A DNA stretch of 42,245 nt. Origin: UBA2227 sp036677505 (GTDB lineage: Bacteria > Bacillota_I > Bacilli_A > Erysipelotrichales > Erysipelotrichaceae). Numbering within the stretch: the first letter of the stretch is position 1; each line of letters opens with the position of its first letter. Under the pieces are notes generated by a model. It was not told where the DNA came from and did not search any database. It saw only the letters and a list, made by a program, of their open reading frames with translations. A program made the translations under genes and the position numbers. Location of the stretch: contig JAVBWK010000012.1 in assembly GCA_036677505.1 (NCBI GenBank), positions 1 to 42,245 of the forward strand, written 5' to 3'. Positions 7,825 through 14,987 of this stretch are shown here, one piece after another.

Positions 7825-8475
7825 AAGTATCACCTCCAATACACTATTCGCGACATAGCAATTATTCCCTAAATAATTCAAAAAATTTGCTTCGATTAGT
7901 GGTCACGGACTTTGACTTTTGTTTGGGTGTGATCACATCACACTATCACTCTATAATGCAGTTATTCTGCTTCCATCGGATGATAACCAGCAATGACTAC
8001 ACCGGGACACGCGTAACAGTTGCAGTATTTTTGCAATTCATGGCGCGGTTTATTGAAATACGACCTAAAATTTAATATGGGGGCAGTCTTTAACTACACC
8101 CCTCTCGAAAAGCTACCCCGTGAATATTTTTGAATTTGATTGGCCGGAAGCTCATGCCCGAATGTCATATCTGTATCTTGGTAGCAACCAATTCATTCCA
8201 GCATATTCTCGCATGATGTCACTTCATCAGACACTAATAAAAGCCACCTGAGAAACATTTGACTACACCCGGCTCGCGCATATCCCATTTATTACACGAA
8301 ACTCCACCCACGGTTCTATATGGGTATGGTCTCTTTTTATTAATAGGGCACCCCTTACCCCTCTATCTTGTCAGTCAATCATGTAAATGTAACTCGCTGC
8401 AAATTGGTAAGTATGTTCCCTATCAAACTTGAAACCTAGAGTATTACTAGATGGTCATACTATGATCTTCTTGAT
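7825..8475. other. 650-bp noncoding stretch with scattered repeats
   Basis: I see no convincing gene here; the short ORFs lack ribosome sites. It holds a 17-bp inverted repeat, GTGTGAT-cac-ATCACAC, at about 7927-7943, an inverted repeat TTGCA/TGCAA near 8020-8036, and three copies of ACTACACC (about 7996, 8093 and 8266), each followed by a GC-rich run. It is richer in G and C than the neighbouring element genes. It may be an origin, transfer site or remnant region; no single reading is proven. Confidence 0.4.
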
Positions 8476-8502
8476 AATAAAAAAGACATCCCTTAGGATG
8501 TC
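8476..8502 (-). terminator. terminator of the 10143-8622 gene group
   Basis: Perfect 7-bp stem GACATCC/GGATGTC with a 4-nt loop at 8485-8502, then TTTTTTATT on the minus strand. It lies about 120 bp beyond the stop of the last gene in the group. Confidence 0.82.
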
Positions 8503-8621
8503 TCATAGTCGGGTGATTCAATGTTAATGTAGTTGGATCGCTTCAGTATCTCAAAAAATTGATGACACATTGAGATTAAAGCTTATGTTTGAGTACTCCA
8601 TAACACTCTACTAAGAATTAC

Positions 8622-9101
8622 TTACGAGGATACGCTGACGCTCGTCAGTTGTGCGGCTCTTTGTTCACTAGCTCGCAGGATATTTTTCTCTGCAATGTAA
8701 TTCTCGGAGTATTTAAACTTTGCTCCAGGCACTATTGATATATCGATATATGGATTTTCATTTGCCATTTTTCGATAATCCTTTTTACTGGCAATTGATT
8801 TTCTCTTAAGGGTTTTGAAATGCCATGCTTTCGGAATTTTTAGATCGATATAACAAGCGATATCATCCATCAGTTCATCCGGATTGATTAATTCCTGATC
8901 GATCAAATCTTTGTATTTCTCAAGACCGCTCTGACTATCGAAAAAAATGCGTGCCATTTCATCCCGGTTTAATGCATTTATTTCCTCAACAGTCATAACT
9001 CTATTATCGACGTAAAGAGCTGGAGAAAAATTGAGATAGTTTACTATGGTTCTTTTCAAGATACGAGCTTCTTCTATTGTTAGGTCATTAAAACGAATCA
9101 A
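8622..9101 (-). CDS. hypothetical element protein
   Basis: 159 aa, no family recognised. The start is TTG with an AAGAGGT ribosome site about 8 nt upstream that sits on the end of the preceding gene, so the two are probably translationally coupled. The protein is mixed in charge and looks soluble, with a helical N-terminal half. It is the last gene of a minus-strand group of small DNA-binding and unknown proteins. Confidence 0.6.
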   Translation of the reverse strand: MIRFNDLTIEEARILKRTIVNYLNFSPALYVDNRVMTVEEINALNRDEMARIFFDSQSGLEKYKDLIDQELINPDELMDDIACYIDLKIPKAWHFKTLKRKSIASKKDYRKMANENPYIDISIVPGAKFKYSENYIAEKNILRASEQRAAQLTSVSVSS

Positions 9102-9106
9102 ATTTT

Positions 9107-9370
9107 CTACCTCTTTTCAATTTCGTTGTAACTGTGGAATGTTCTAAATCCCTCGGGATTACCTTTGTCGGCAGTTCTGAAATTCGAGAACCCGATAACC
9201 GTGCACCCCTTCTTTTCTTCTAAGGTCATCTTATCGATGATTTTCTTTTGTACTTGATCTGCAGTCAATCCGATTCGATATACTTTATCCGGTCGTTTAT
9301 CACGATAAGCGATAATAACCGTAAAAAGTTCTCCTCTTTTTCCTCGAGCTTCCTTAAATGTTTCTTCCAT
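9107..9370 (-). CDS. hypothetical small element protein
   Basis: 87 aa, basic, no family recognised. A GAGGGGGTGA ribosome site lies 5 nt before the ATG. It follows the two HTH genes after 25 bp and its stop precedes the TTG start of the next gene by 5 bp, so it is part of one operon. The small, basic make-up would suit nucleic acid binding, but there is no motif to prove it. Confidence 0.55.
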   Translation of the reverse strand: MEETFKEARGKRGELFTVIIAYRDKRPDKVYRIGLTADQVQKKIIDKMTLEEKKGCTVIGFSNFRTADKGNPEGFRTFHSYNEIEKR

Positions 9371-9395
9371 GTTTTCACCCCCTCTCTGCTTCGCT

Positions 9396-9620
9396 TCAGT
9401 TGATTTCTACACATTGGATCTCATCAATATCATTGAATATTTGCCCTAGATACTTCACCAGGAGTCTCAAATGAGTTGCGTTAACGTTCTTGAAATTGTG
9501 TTTTTCAATGTTGCTAATGATTCTAGCGTTTACTCCACTTTTTTCTGAAAGTTGCTTGAAATTTAAACCTCTTTGTTCACGTAGTTCTTTTAGACTGCGC
9601 CCTGCTAGTAATTGACTCAT
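9396..9620 (-). CDS. XRE-family helix-turn-helix regulator
   Basis: 74 aa, a single HTH_3 domain: helix 2-turn-helix 3 around NFKQLSEKSGVNARIISNIE (residues 20-39). The ATG is 2 bp beyond the stop of the upstream HTH gene, and its ribosome site (AAAGAGGT) lies inside that gene, so coupling is likely. Two small XRE proteins in tandem may act as a heteromeric or layered switch; no partner domain for sensing is present. The target is unknown. Confidence 0.75.
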   Translation of the reverse strand: MSQLLAGRSLKELREQRGLNFKQLSEKSGVNARIISNIEKHNFKNVNATHLRLLVKYLGQIFNDIDEIQCVEIN

Positions 9621-9622
9621 AA

Positions 9623-9838
9623 TTATACCTCTTTGGGTTCCATATCAAAAGAAACATCAAAGTAAGTAAATAAACGAAATACATCTGCTACCGTTACTCT
9701 TTTAAAGCGCTTGTCCTTAATTCGCTGAATTACATACTTATTTACTCCGGTCTTCTCAGCTAGCTGCTCGTTGGTTAATCCATGATCTTTCATAAGTTGG
9801 ATTAATGTCGGTTTAACTGTGCTAACAATTTCTGTCAT
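9623..9838 (-). CDS. XRE-family helix-turn-helix regulator
   Basis: 71 aa, single HTH domain: LTNEQLAEKTGVNKYVIQRI at residues 20-39 is the core. A strong ribosome site AAAGGAGG lies about 10 nt before the ATG. It resembles its downstream neighbour in size and plan, which suggests an old duplication, though the sequences differ a good deal. It is the second gene of the small operon that starts near 10143. Probably controls element genes. Confidence 0.75.
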   Translation of the reverse strand: MTEIVSTVKPTLIQLMKDHGLTNEQLAEKTGVNKYVIQRIKDKRFKRVTVADVFRLFTYFDVSFDMEPKEV

Positions 9839-9894
9839 GAGATTTGTTCCTCCTTTATCTCAATTTCAATAAATTTATATTCCCCTACAAACTT

Positions 9895-10143
9895 CTAAGA
9901 ACTTTCGGAGAGAGTCTGTCGTATCCATTCAGAGAACCCTATCGGTTCAACTAAGGGACAATGTTCAGACAATTCCTTGATATATGCATCGTATCGCGTT
10001 TTCAAATCGTTTTTCTGATCTCTTGTCAGCCGGATTGATAAGCGATGCTCTGCCCGGTTTTCCCTATATCGCAAGGACATCACTCCTTTCTTGAGATTAT
10101 CATACAATATAAAAAAGCGTTTGTCATCCATTTTGTCACACAT
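9895..10143 (-). CDS. ribbon-helix-helix-like protein, possibly MobC-like
   Basis: Up to 82 aa. The C-terminal two thirds (AEHRLSIRLTRDQKNDLKTR ... GFSEWIRQTL) have the strand-helix-helix pattern of ribbon-helix-helix proteins, similar to relaxosome accessory proteins of the MobC kind. The start is uncertain: the ATG at 10143 has no ribosome site, while AAGGAG at 10083-10088 is well placed (8 nt) for a TTG start at 10074, giving 59 aa (the ATG at 10080 is only 2 nt away from it). The shorter form still contains the whole domain. No relaxase gene is present in the window, so a mobilisation role is only a guess; plain transcription control is as likely. Confidence 0.55.
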   Translation of the reverse strand: MCDKMDDKRFFILYDNLKKGVMSLRYRENRAEHRLSIRLTRDQKNDLKTRYDAYIKELSEHCPLVEPIGFSEWIRQTLSESS

Positions 10144-10253
10144 TTATGTTATTTGTGTATTTGTGTGTATTAATTTCAATTAATCTAATATAAAAGCACA
10201 TATTCCGATATTAAATTTGTGCATTTATGTATTTATGTTAGTTGTGTTATTAT

Positions 10254-10281
10254 TTGATTTTGGATTGTTTTGTGATATAAT
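10254..10281 (+). promoter_or_regulatory. strong plus-strand promoter inside the element
   Basis: -35 TTGATT (10254-10259), 16-bp spacer, -10 TATAAT (10276-10281) with an extended TG one base upstream. No protein gene follows on the plus strand; the transcript would end at the hairpin at 10327-10372. Confidence 0.65.
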
Positions 10282-10287
10282 ATCTGT

Positions 10288-10372
10288 GATGAGAACCTCC
10301 TAAACCTCTCGATAAACCCCTTAAAGAAAAGTCGCCATGAGACCTCCTGCTCGTTAGCGACTTTTTCTTTAT
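10288..10372 (+). ncRNA. candidate small RNA with two CCUCCU motifs
   Basis: About 85 nt from the promoter above to a terminator: 9-bp stem AAAAGTCGC/GCGACTTTT (10327-10335 with 10357-10365) and a T-rich tail. The motif ATGAGA(A)CCTCCT occurs twice, once unpaired (CCTCCT at 10296-10301) and once in the terminator loop (10343-10348), where GAG/CTC pairing presents it at the tip. CCUCCU is complementary to the Shine-Dalgarno core, the usual way Gram-positive regulatory RNAs block translation. It ends at the stop of the ribbon-helix-helix gene. Its role, for example control of replication genes, is inference. Confidence 0.5.
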
Positions 10373-10617
10373 TTCATAATTTTTTGCGCAAGCTTCTTAA
10401 TAGCCTCCAGGTCTTCATTACTGTGCTTTGAGAGATATTCCTTAACTGCATCATTAATCAATCCATTCATACTTTTGTCTGTTAGCCAGGCAGTAATCTT
10501 TATTTGATCGTATATATCCGGATCAAACTCACAATTTACTCTTTTGACTTTACGTTCTTGCTTCTCAGTACTCTGCAATGATTCATTTGAGTGTTCTGAT
10601 TTCTTGGTTCTCGCCAC
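10369..10617 (-). CDS. ribbon-helix-helix DNA-binding protein (CopG/Arc type)
   Basis: 82 aa. After a polar, flexible N-terminus of about 25 residues comes a clear RHH fold: strand KRVNCEFDP, helices YDQIKITAWLTD and MNGLINDAVKEYLSKH. The start is GTG with AGGGAGG 9 nt upstream. Such proteins act as plasmid copy-number or partition regulators or as autorepressors. A 13-bp palindrome 25 bp upstream is a candidate operator, and TGTGT-rich sequence lies on both sides of the gene. The 3' end touches the convergent small RNA, whose hairpin can also end this transcript. Confidence 0.7.
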   Translation of the reverse strand: MARTKKSEHSNESLQSTEKQERKVKRVNCEFDPDIYDQIKITAWLTDKSMNGLINDAVKEYLSKHSNEDLEAIKKLAQKIMK

Positions 10618-10641
10618 TTGATGATCCTCCCTTATTTAGCT

Positions 10642-10654
10642 TTCACTAAGTGAA
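10642..10654. promoter_or_regulatory. palindromic operator candidate before the RHH gene
   Basis: TTCACT-A-AGTGAA, a perfect 6-bp inverted repeat, 25 bp before the GTG start. Autoregulation by the RHH protein is the simplest reading. Confidence 0.45.
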
Positions 10655-11225
10655 TCAAAATAAACACATAAAATTATGATATGTGCAATCATGTGATTCT
10701 AACATCAATATAACCCTAAATAAAGGACATTTCAATACATATCACACAAATATGCAGATTGTGTCATCAATAAACACAAAACGCTCGGAAACGTCATTAC
10801 AGACCTCTGGAGCGATATTCATCATTTGTGTGGGAATATATTACCTCATGCGGTTTTGCTCGTCTCCGTTTAAATATGAAGCTATTTTCCTGTGATGCAT
10901 ACCCCCGTTCGCAAATCATATATACCCCCCGGGCATCGGACCGAGGGTGGACATCAAAAATATCCGCACTGTCGCGCGAGACCCCCCTACCCGAGAAACT
11001 AATTCAAATAGTTGTGAACTATTTTCGTTCTATATGTGACAATATTCGGTTTCGTTCGGTCTCGTTCTGGTTATGATCGGGTGTTTTCTGTGTATGATCG
11101 GTGCGATCCCATGAAAATTTATCGCTATATCCGGTATGTTTTGCCTTTAACTCAGTAAAATGTCCCCTATGTGTTTTAACCCTCCCCTATGTCATCCAAA
11201 AATGACAAGGCAGATCTATAAATAC
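10655..11225. other. noncoding repeat-rich stretch, candidate origin region
   Basis: No ORF here has a ribosome site or a recognisable product. It contains a perfect 8-bp inverted repeat AAATAGTT-gtg-AACTATTT (11006-11024), tandem 10-mers TTCGGTTTCG and TTCGGTCTCG (11045-11064), TATGATCGG twice 21 bp apart (11072 and 11093), TCCCCTATGT twice 20 bp apart (11163 and 11183), and TGTCAT/ATGACA (11190-11207). The 20-21 bp periods, two helical turns, recall iterons. It sits between the replication operon and the RHH gene, a likely place for an origin. Confidence 0.45.
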
Positions 11226-11250
11226 AATAAAAGAGGGTTGTTAGCCCTCT
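11226..11250 (-). terminator. terminator of the replication operon
   Basis: 6-bp stem AGAGGG/CCCTCT with a 7-nt loop (11232-11250), followed on the minus strand by TTTTATTG. It lies 24 bp past the stop of the last gene of the operon. Confidence 0.75.
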
Positions 11251-11273
11251 CTTATAAACAGAAAATTTTATGT

Positions 11274-11759
11274 TTATGCCCTTACCCGTGAACGCAAGTT
11301 TGAAACCAGCTGATCAGCGATTATATGCTTGTGTTCCTTTCGTAGTTCCTCCAGCTGCTCGATTTGTTTTTCAAGCGCTTTGATTTCTGCATCTACCTCA
11401 TCCCGGAATTGTATGTACTCATTTTGCGATTGTCTGTGCAGTTCCTTAAACTCGTCATCATGGAATAATTTCCCCCGTACAATCGCCTTTACATCCATTG
11501 CTAAAACCATATCAAGGTCAGCAATGCGATCCTTTATTACCCGGCGTTTGTTATTGATGGTGTTTGCTGCTACCTCATCAATTACGGTAAAATAATCAAC
11601 GTTTAAATCTTGTAACTGCTTTAGTAAGGTATCCTTTTCCGTTTTTGCACTGTCTTGCTTTCTTTCCAGTGCTGCTCTATAAGTTTCGATTTCTTCAATG
11701 CGTTTGAACCATGCGCTTGCTTTCGCCTGCTTTTTTTCTGTTAATTCTACTTTTGCCAT
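11274..11759 (-). CDS. coiled-coil protein of unknown function
   Basis: 161 aa, charged and almost wholly helical, with heptad-like patterns at about 10-50 and 115-150; no family recognised. It is the last gene of the minus-strand replication operon, 106 bp after the DnaC-like gene, and ends just before a terminator. A structural or accessory role in replication is possible by position only. Confidence 0.6.
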   Translation of the reverse strand: MAKVELTEKKQAKASAWFKRIEEIETYRAALERKQDSAKTEKDTLLKQLQDLNVDYFTVIDEVAANTINNKRRVIKDRIADLDMVLAMDVKAIVRGKLFHDDEFKELHRQSQNEYIQFRDEVDAEIKALEKQIEQLEELRKEHKHIIADQLVSNLRSRVRA

Positions 11760-11865
11760 TTTGATTTGTTCCTTTCAAAGTTGTTTGTCTCCTTCATCTA
11801 TTCTCGACCTCGTTTTTTTGCGCCTGTGCGTCCTTCGGTCGTCTTATTCGGTTTTAATTTGATCG

Positions 11866-12663
11866 TTAGTAATTGCGGAGTCTGAAGTTCTTTTTGATAT
11901 CGTCTTCAATCTGTATTAGATATTGATCTCCGCACATTTGTTTGATTCTGGAGCTTACGGCTTCATCTCTAATTTTGTGAAGCAGAAGTTCTGATGTAAT
12001 GATTGTCGGCTTTCTGCCGTCTACTCTTGCTTGAATGATTTCAAATGCGATATTCATGTCTGAATCAGTTGCGTTCTTTAGAAAATCATCAATATACAAG
12101 AGACTCGCGGTTTTTAGTTCGTGCATTGAGATTTGATAGTCTTTTGTATTCATGCCGATTTTAAGTTCTTTTACGATTTCGTGCCATCGTTTATATACTC
12201 CGACATGACTGTTTTTCATCAGCTCTTGCAATGTAGCGGTAGCAATGTGCGTCTTTCCGCTACCTACTTGACCGCCAATGAATAACCAACTTTCTCCATC
12301 GAATTTATCGACATATTCCCGGCATACCTCAAACATTCGTTGATTCGCTTCATTTGTGATCTTCCAATTCTCAAATTTGTATTGCTGGAAGATTTTACTC
12401 AGTCCACTCCGATCAATGTTCAAGTTACTCTCTCGTATCTTTGCACAATCGCATTTCTTCACGAAGGAATAGCCATCTTCATAAATCATATAACTTCCTC
12501 TGTTATTACATTGAGGACAGTCATACTCATTGGCCGGGAAAATTCTCGAATTATATCGCTCACAATCTTTAAGCATTGCCTTTTCTAGATCGTAAGGTTC
12601 ATCCGATGATTTTCCCCCATCGCTTCTCGTCATACTCGACAACTTTTCCTTTACTGGTTGCAT
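11866..12663 (-). CDS. DnaC/IstB-like helicase loader ATPase
   Basis: 265 aa from the ATG at 12663. A zinc-binding start (CPQC ... KKCDC) leads to an AAA+ domain with Walker A GGQVGSGKTH and Walker B LLYIDDF, then a sensor region ending in RDEAVSSRIKQM. Such proteins load the replicative helicase at phage or plasmid origins. The frame is open further upstream to 12717, but the ATG at 12663 has AGAGGAT 8 nt before it, so I choose it; it overlaps the end of the replisome-organiser gene by 65 bp. The pair is the standard organiser-plus-loader replication module of Gram-positive phages and satellites. Confidence 0.85.
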   Translation of the reverse strand: MQPVKEKLSSMTRSDGGKSSDEPYDLEKAMLKDCERYNSRIFPANEYDCPQCNNRGSYMIYEDGYSFVKKCDCAKIRESNLNIDRSGLSKIFQQYKFENWKITNEANQRMFEVCREYVDKFDGESWLFIGGQVGSGKTHIATATLQELMKNSHVGVYKRWHEIVKELKIGMNTKDYQISMHELKTASLLYIDDFLKNATDSDMNIAFEIIQARVDGRKPTIITSELLLHKIRDEAVSSRIKQMCGDQYLIQIEDDIKKNFRLRNY

Positions 12664-13354
12664 TGGCTTTATCCTCTCTTTTCGCAAACGACAGGAGAGT
12701 AACATAATGATCAGCATACTCTTTACCTTTGCTTTTCATATACTCTGACAATCGATCAATGAGATATTCAAATCCTTTAGTCTTGATATCCTCTAATTCC
12801 TCATCCGTTAACATCACATTTTTATATGTTCCATGAGGATTTTTACTGTTTGGAGAGTTTTTTTGCGCCTCTGTATCGCTCTTACTCTTCTCTTTTTTAA
12901 CTCTTTCTTTATTCTCTAACTCTGGTGTACAATTCTCGGACTTTTGTTGTAACATTTGTACATTTCCCTTTTCGGTTTCTATTTGATTCCGATATTTGCG
13001 GATCCTATCCGCTTCTGTACTTGAGCGTCCGATAAAATTCTGGATGTCTAAGAGATAAATCGCTCCGTTATCGAGGATGTCGATCAACCCTAGCTCTCTA
13101 AAAATCTTCATTGCCTTTTCTATGACTCCGACATTGTGTCGTGTGACTTGTGCGAGCATTGTCGCATTGAACGGTATTCTATCGTTGAACATTAACTTCC
13201 CCTCATTCTTCAAACTTCGAAGATAGAGTTTAAGTAAAATATTTGAGTACAGATACCCGTCCGGCATGTTTTCCAATACGATCATTTCGTCGGAATCAAA
13301 GAAATTCTCCTTCAACTTCAAATAGTAATACTTCTTCTGATCGATGATAATCAC
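12599..13354 (-). CDS. phage replisome organiser (N-terminal winged-helix Rep/DnaD-like)
   Basis: 251 aa. The first 120 residues (YYYLKLKENFFDSDEM ... LPDGYLYSNILLKLYLRSLK-type text, then a winged helix NATMLAQVTRHNVGVIEKAM) match the phage replisome organiser N-terminal domain; a charged linker (about 125-170) and a small helical end follow. The protein should bind the element's origin and recruit the DnaC-like loader encoded next. The start shown is GTG, and the best ribosome site (GAGAGAGG) touches it, so the true start could be another rare codon a few bases on. It follows the small HTH gene after 21 bp. Confidence 0.75.
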   Translation of the reverse strand: MIIIDQKKYYYLKLKENFFDSDEMIVLENMPDGYLYSNILLKLYLRSLKNEGKLMFNDRIPFNATMLAQVTRHNVGVIEKAMKIFRELGLIDILDNGAIYLLDIQNFIGRSSTEADRIRKYRNQIETEKGNVQMLQQKSENCTPELENKERVKKEKSKSDTEAQKNSPNSKNPHGTYKNVMLTDEELEDIKTKGFEYLIDRLSEYMKSKGKEYADHYVTLLSFAKREDKANATSKGKVVEYDEKRWGKIIG

Positions 13355-13375
13355 CTCTCTCTTTGAGACTTCTAT

Positions 13376-13582
13376 TCAATTCTTCTCGGTGAGCACCAAC
13401 TTATCACATGGTTCTTCAAACTCCCGGTAACCAATAACTTGATTAACCGATTTGTTACTGACTTCTCTCGAAGTAAATGGATTTTTGTCAATTCTCTTTG
13501 CTTCACGAAATATTTTCTGAGCCATGTGTTTGTTTGTGTCTAGTTTCTTTTGAATAATTTCAATAGTCACATAATACTTCAT
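13376..13582 (-). CDS. small HTH protein, excisionase-like
   Basis: 68 aa from the ATG at 13582, which has GGGAGG 5 nt upstream; an in-frame GTG lies two codons earlier. The opening YVTIEIIQKKLDTNKHMAQKIF looks like the winged-helix start of excisionase and AlpA-like proteins, where a reading head picks a DNA site. It is the second gene after the Cro-like regulator, where Xis or AlpA genes are often found in satellites and temperate elements. Assignment is tentative. Confidence 0.5.
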   Translation of the reverse strand: MKYYVTIEIIQKKLDTNKHMAQKIFREAKRIDKNPFTSREVSNKSVNQVIGYREFEEPCDKLVLTEKN

Positions 13583-13599
13583 ATACACCTCCCGCGAAT

Positions 13600-13803
13600 T
13601 TATTCCATATTTTTGCTACTAAACAAGTAATCTTCATCCACACCGAAGAAAGCAGCAATTTTCTTCTTATGCCCAGGATAGAACTCACGTTTTCCGTTGA
13701 TGCATTCATACAGAGAAGACGGATTTATTCCTGTTTTGATGGCAAGTTGGAGTTTTGACATTCTTTTTTCATAAAGAAGATCTTCTAGCTTTGTATTTCT
13801 CAT
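13600..13803 (-). CDS. XRE-family Cro-like regulator
   Basis: 67 aa, one HTH domain: SKLQLAIKTGINPSSLYECI (residues 16-35), then GKREFYPGHKKKIAAFFGV. ATG with AAAGGAGG 6 nt upstream. It is the first gene of the minus-strand replication operon and diverges from the gene at 13948. TATCAA-type repeats lie in the 144-bp gap, so it probably binds there and sets the choice between integration genes and replication genes. Confidence 0.8.
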   Translation of the reverse strand: MRNTKLEDLLYEKRMSKLQLAIKTGINPSSLYECINGKREFYPGHKKKIAAFFGVDEDYLFSSKNME

Positions 13804-13831
13804 TTTTATCCTCCTTTCTTGAGTTCAACTG

Positions 13832-13860
13832 TTGACAGTCACCTCTTTCGGGTTTATACT
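13832..13860 (+). promoter_or_regulatory. consensus promoter toward the integrase side
   Basis: -35 TTGACA (13832-13837), 17-bp spacer, -10 TATACT (13855-13860). It is the best promoter in the element and would give an 80-nt leader to the gene at 13948; the operators lie in that leader. Confidence 0.75.
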
Positions 13861-13884
13861 AACATTAAGATGTCTTTATATCAA
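13856..13884 (-). promoter_or_regulatory. promoter toward the replication operon
   Basis: Minus-strand -35 TTGATA (13879-13884), 17-bp spacer, -10 TAGTAT (13856-13861). Its -35 lies in an operator half-site and its -10 overlaps the -10 of the opposing promoter, so the two should exclude each other. Confidence 0.5.
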
Positions 13885-13928
13885 ATCCAATTTGATAACT
13901 AGACATATCAAATCCTTATCAATTGATA
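13879..13928. promoter_or_regulatory. TATCAA operator cluster between divergent genes
   Basis: Three related sites: a perfect inverted repeat TATCAAAT-cca-ATTTGATA (13879-13897), a half-site TATCAAAT (13906-13913) and a 12-bp palindrome TATCAATTGATA (13917-13928). They cover the -35 of the leftward promoter and the leader of the rightward transcript, as expected for a Cro/repressor switch. Confidence 0.7.
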
Positions 13929-13947
13929 TGGAGAGGCCGGAGGATAA

Positions 13948-14961
13948 ATGAAGATTGAAAATTATTTGACTATTGATGAATTTCTTAAATCTTTTCCATC
14001 TGAGAAGGATACATCACAAAAACATAGACTGAATTGGAACGCTGAAATCGAAGAGTTCACCGGGATTACCACAGAGACCAAAGAGTCAAAATCTATTTAT
14101 AAAGATCCAGAAATCTTTAAAAAGGAAAAAATCTATCTAAAGTTGAGAATCAAAAGTTCATTTCTTATAAAAATCGAACAAACAAGGAAGCGGGAAAACA
14201 ATTTTGCTTATGGAGACATTAGCAATCAGTTTTTTAGTGTGTTCAAGATAAACTTCGATAACTCCGAAATTAATGTGTCATATAATGAGGATAACCTAAG
14301 ACGATTCATTTCAGATTTCAGATTTCCTTGTATTTATAGCAACCCGAATAATGATGAGCCTAAACTTAATCATTATGTCATTTACAGTAATGGCGAATTA
14401 ATTGAATACAATCACTCTACAACTAGTATAGTAAATAGAGAGATTCTCTATCCTCTTGAAAAGGATTTCGAAATTTACATTAGTAGTTTGATTGATTTAT
14501 ATAAAACGCTCGTGATCACTGCATTCATTTACCCTACTTTCTATACCAAAAACACTTTATTGTATGATTTCAAAATGAAAAGATGGAGTCAAATTATCAA
14601 CTTCGAAACACTTAATGATTTGTTACTATACGACTTTAGTCAATCCTTAAGTAAGCATCACTTAATCACATGTAAATCATGTGGTTCGAAATTCATTCAG
14701 AATAGGAAACAAACATACTGTGCTAACTGCAAGCCAAAGTCAAGAATGACAAAAAAAGAATTCATAGAAAAAGGACAAATGAGTGAGAAAGAGAAAATAA
14801 GGTTTGACCGAAATGCACTAATAAAGAAATTGAACAGAAAGATTGACAAGTTAGAAAAAAAGAATCAAAAGAAAGATCCCGAAAGACGAAGATTTACAAT
14901 TAACAATAGACTAATCAAAGAAGGATTTGAACCAATTAGAGAAAAGAGATCAATTAAGTAA
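13948..14961 (+). CDS. protein of unknown function with C-terminal zinc ribbon
   Basis: 337 aa, no family recognised with confidence. A mixed alpha/beta body is followed by a four-cysteine cluster, C242-x2-C245-x12-C258-x2-C261, that should bind zinc, and a very basic tail (about 265-337) fit for nucleic acid. Strong ribosome site GGAGGATAA before the ATG. It lies 26 bp upstream of the integrase on the same strand and opposite the Cro-like gene, the position where satellites and temperate elements usually keep their master repressor, yet no HTH is evident. It might be a new type of regulator or an inserted cargo gene. Confidence 0.65.
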   Translation: MKIENYLTIDEFLKSFPSEKDTSQKHRLNWNAEIEEFTGITTETKESKSIYKDPEIFKKEKIYLKLRIKSSFLIKIEQTRKRENNFAYGDISNQFFSVFKINFDNSEINVSYNEDNLRRFISDFRFPCIYSNPNNDEPKLNHYVIYSNGELIEYNHSTTSIVNREILYPLEKDFEIYISSLIDLYKTLVITAFIYPTFYTKNTLLYDFKMKRWSQIINFETLNDLLLYDFSQSLSKHHLITCKSCGSKFIQNRKQTYCANCKPKSRMTKKEFIEKGQMSEKEKIRFDRNALIKKLNRKIDKLEKKNQKKDPERRRFTINNRLIKEGFEPIREKRSIK

Positions 14962-14987
14962 GTCAACTATTCGAAAGGCGGTCACTT

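Noticed and set aside
7927..7943. CRP-type binding site (TGTGA...TCACA)
   Set aside because: The spacing between half-sites is 5 bp instead of 6, and no promoter or gene is placed to use it.
7887..8075. 62-aa plus-strand ORF
   Set aside because: No ribosome site and no recognisable product; lies in the repeat-bearing non-coding stretch.
9895..10143. Evidence for a conjugative or mobilisable system
   Set aside because: The MobC-like resemblance is weak, and no relaxase, coupling protein or clear oriT is present.
10683..11076. 70-aa and 82-aa overlapping plus-strand ORFs
   Set aside because: No ribosome sites, no domain, and the sequence is better explained by repeats of an origin-like region.
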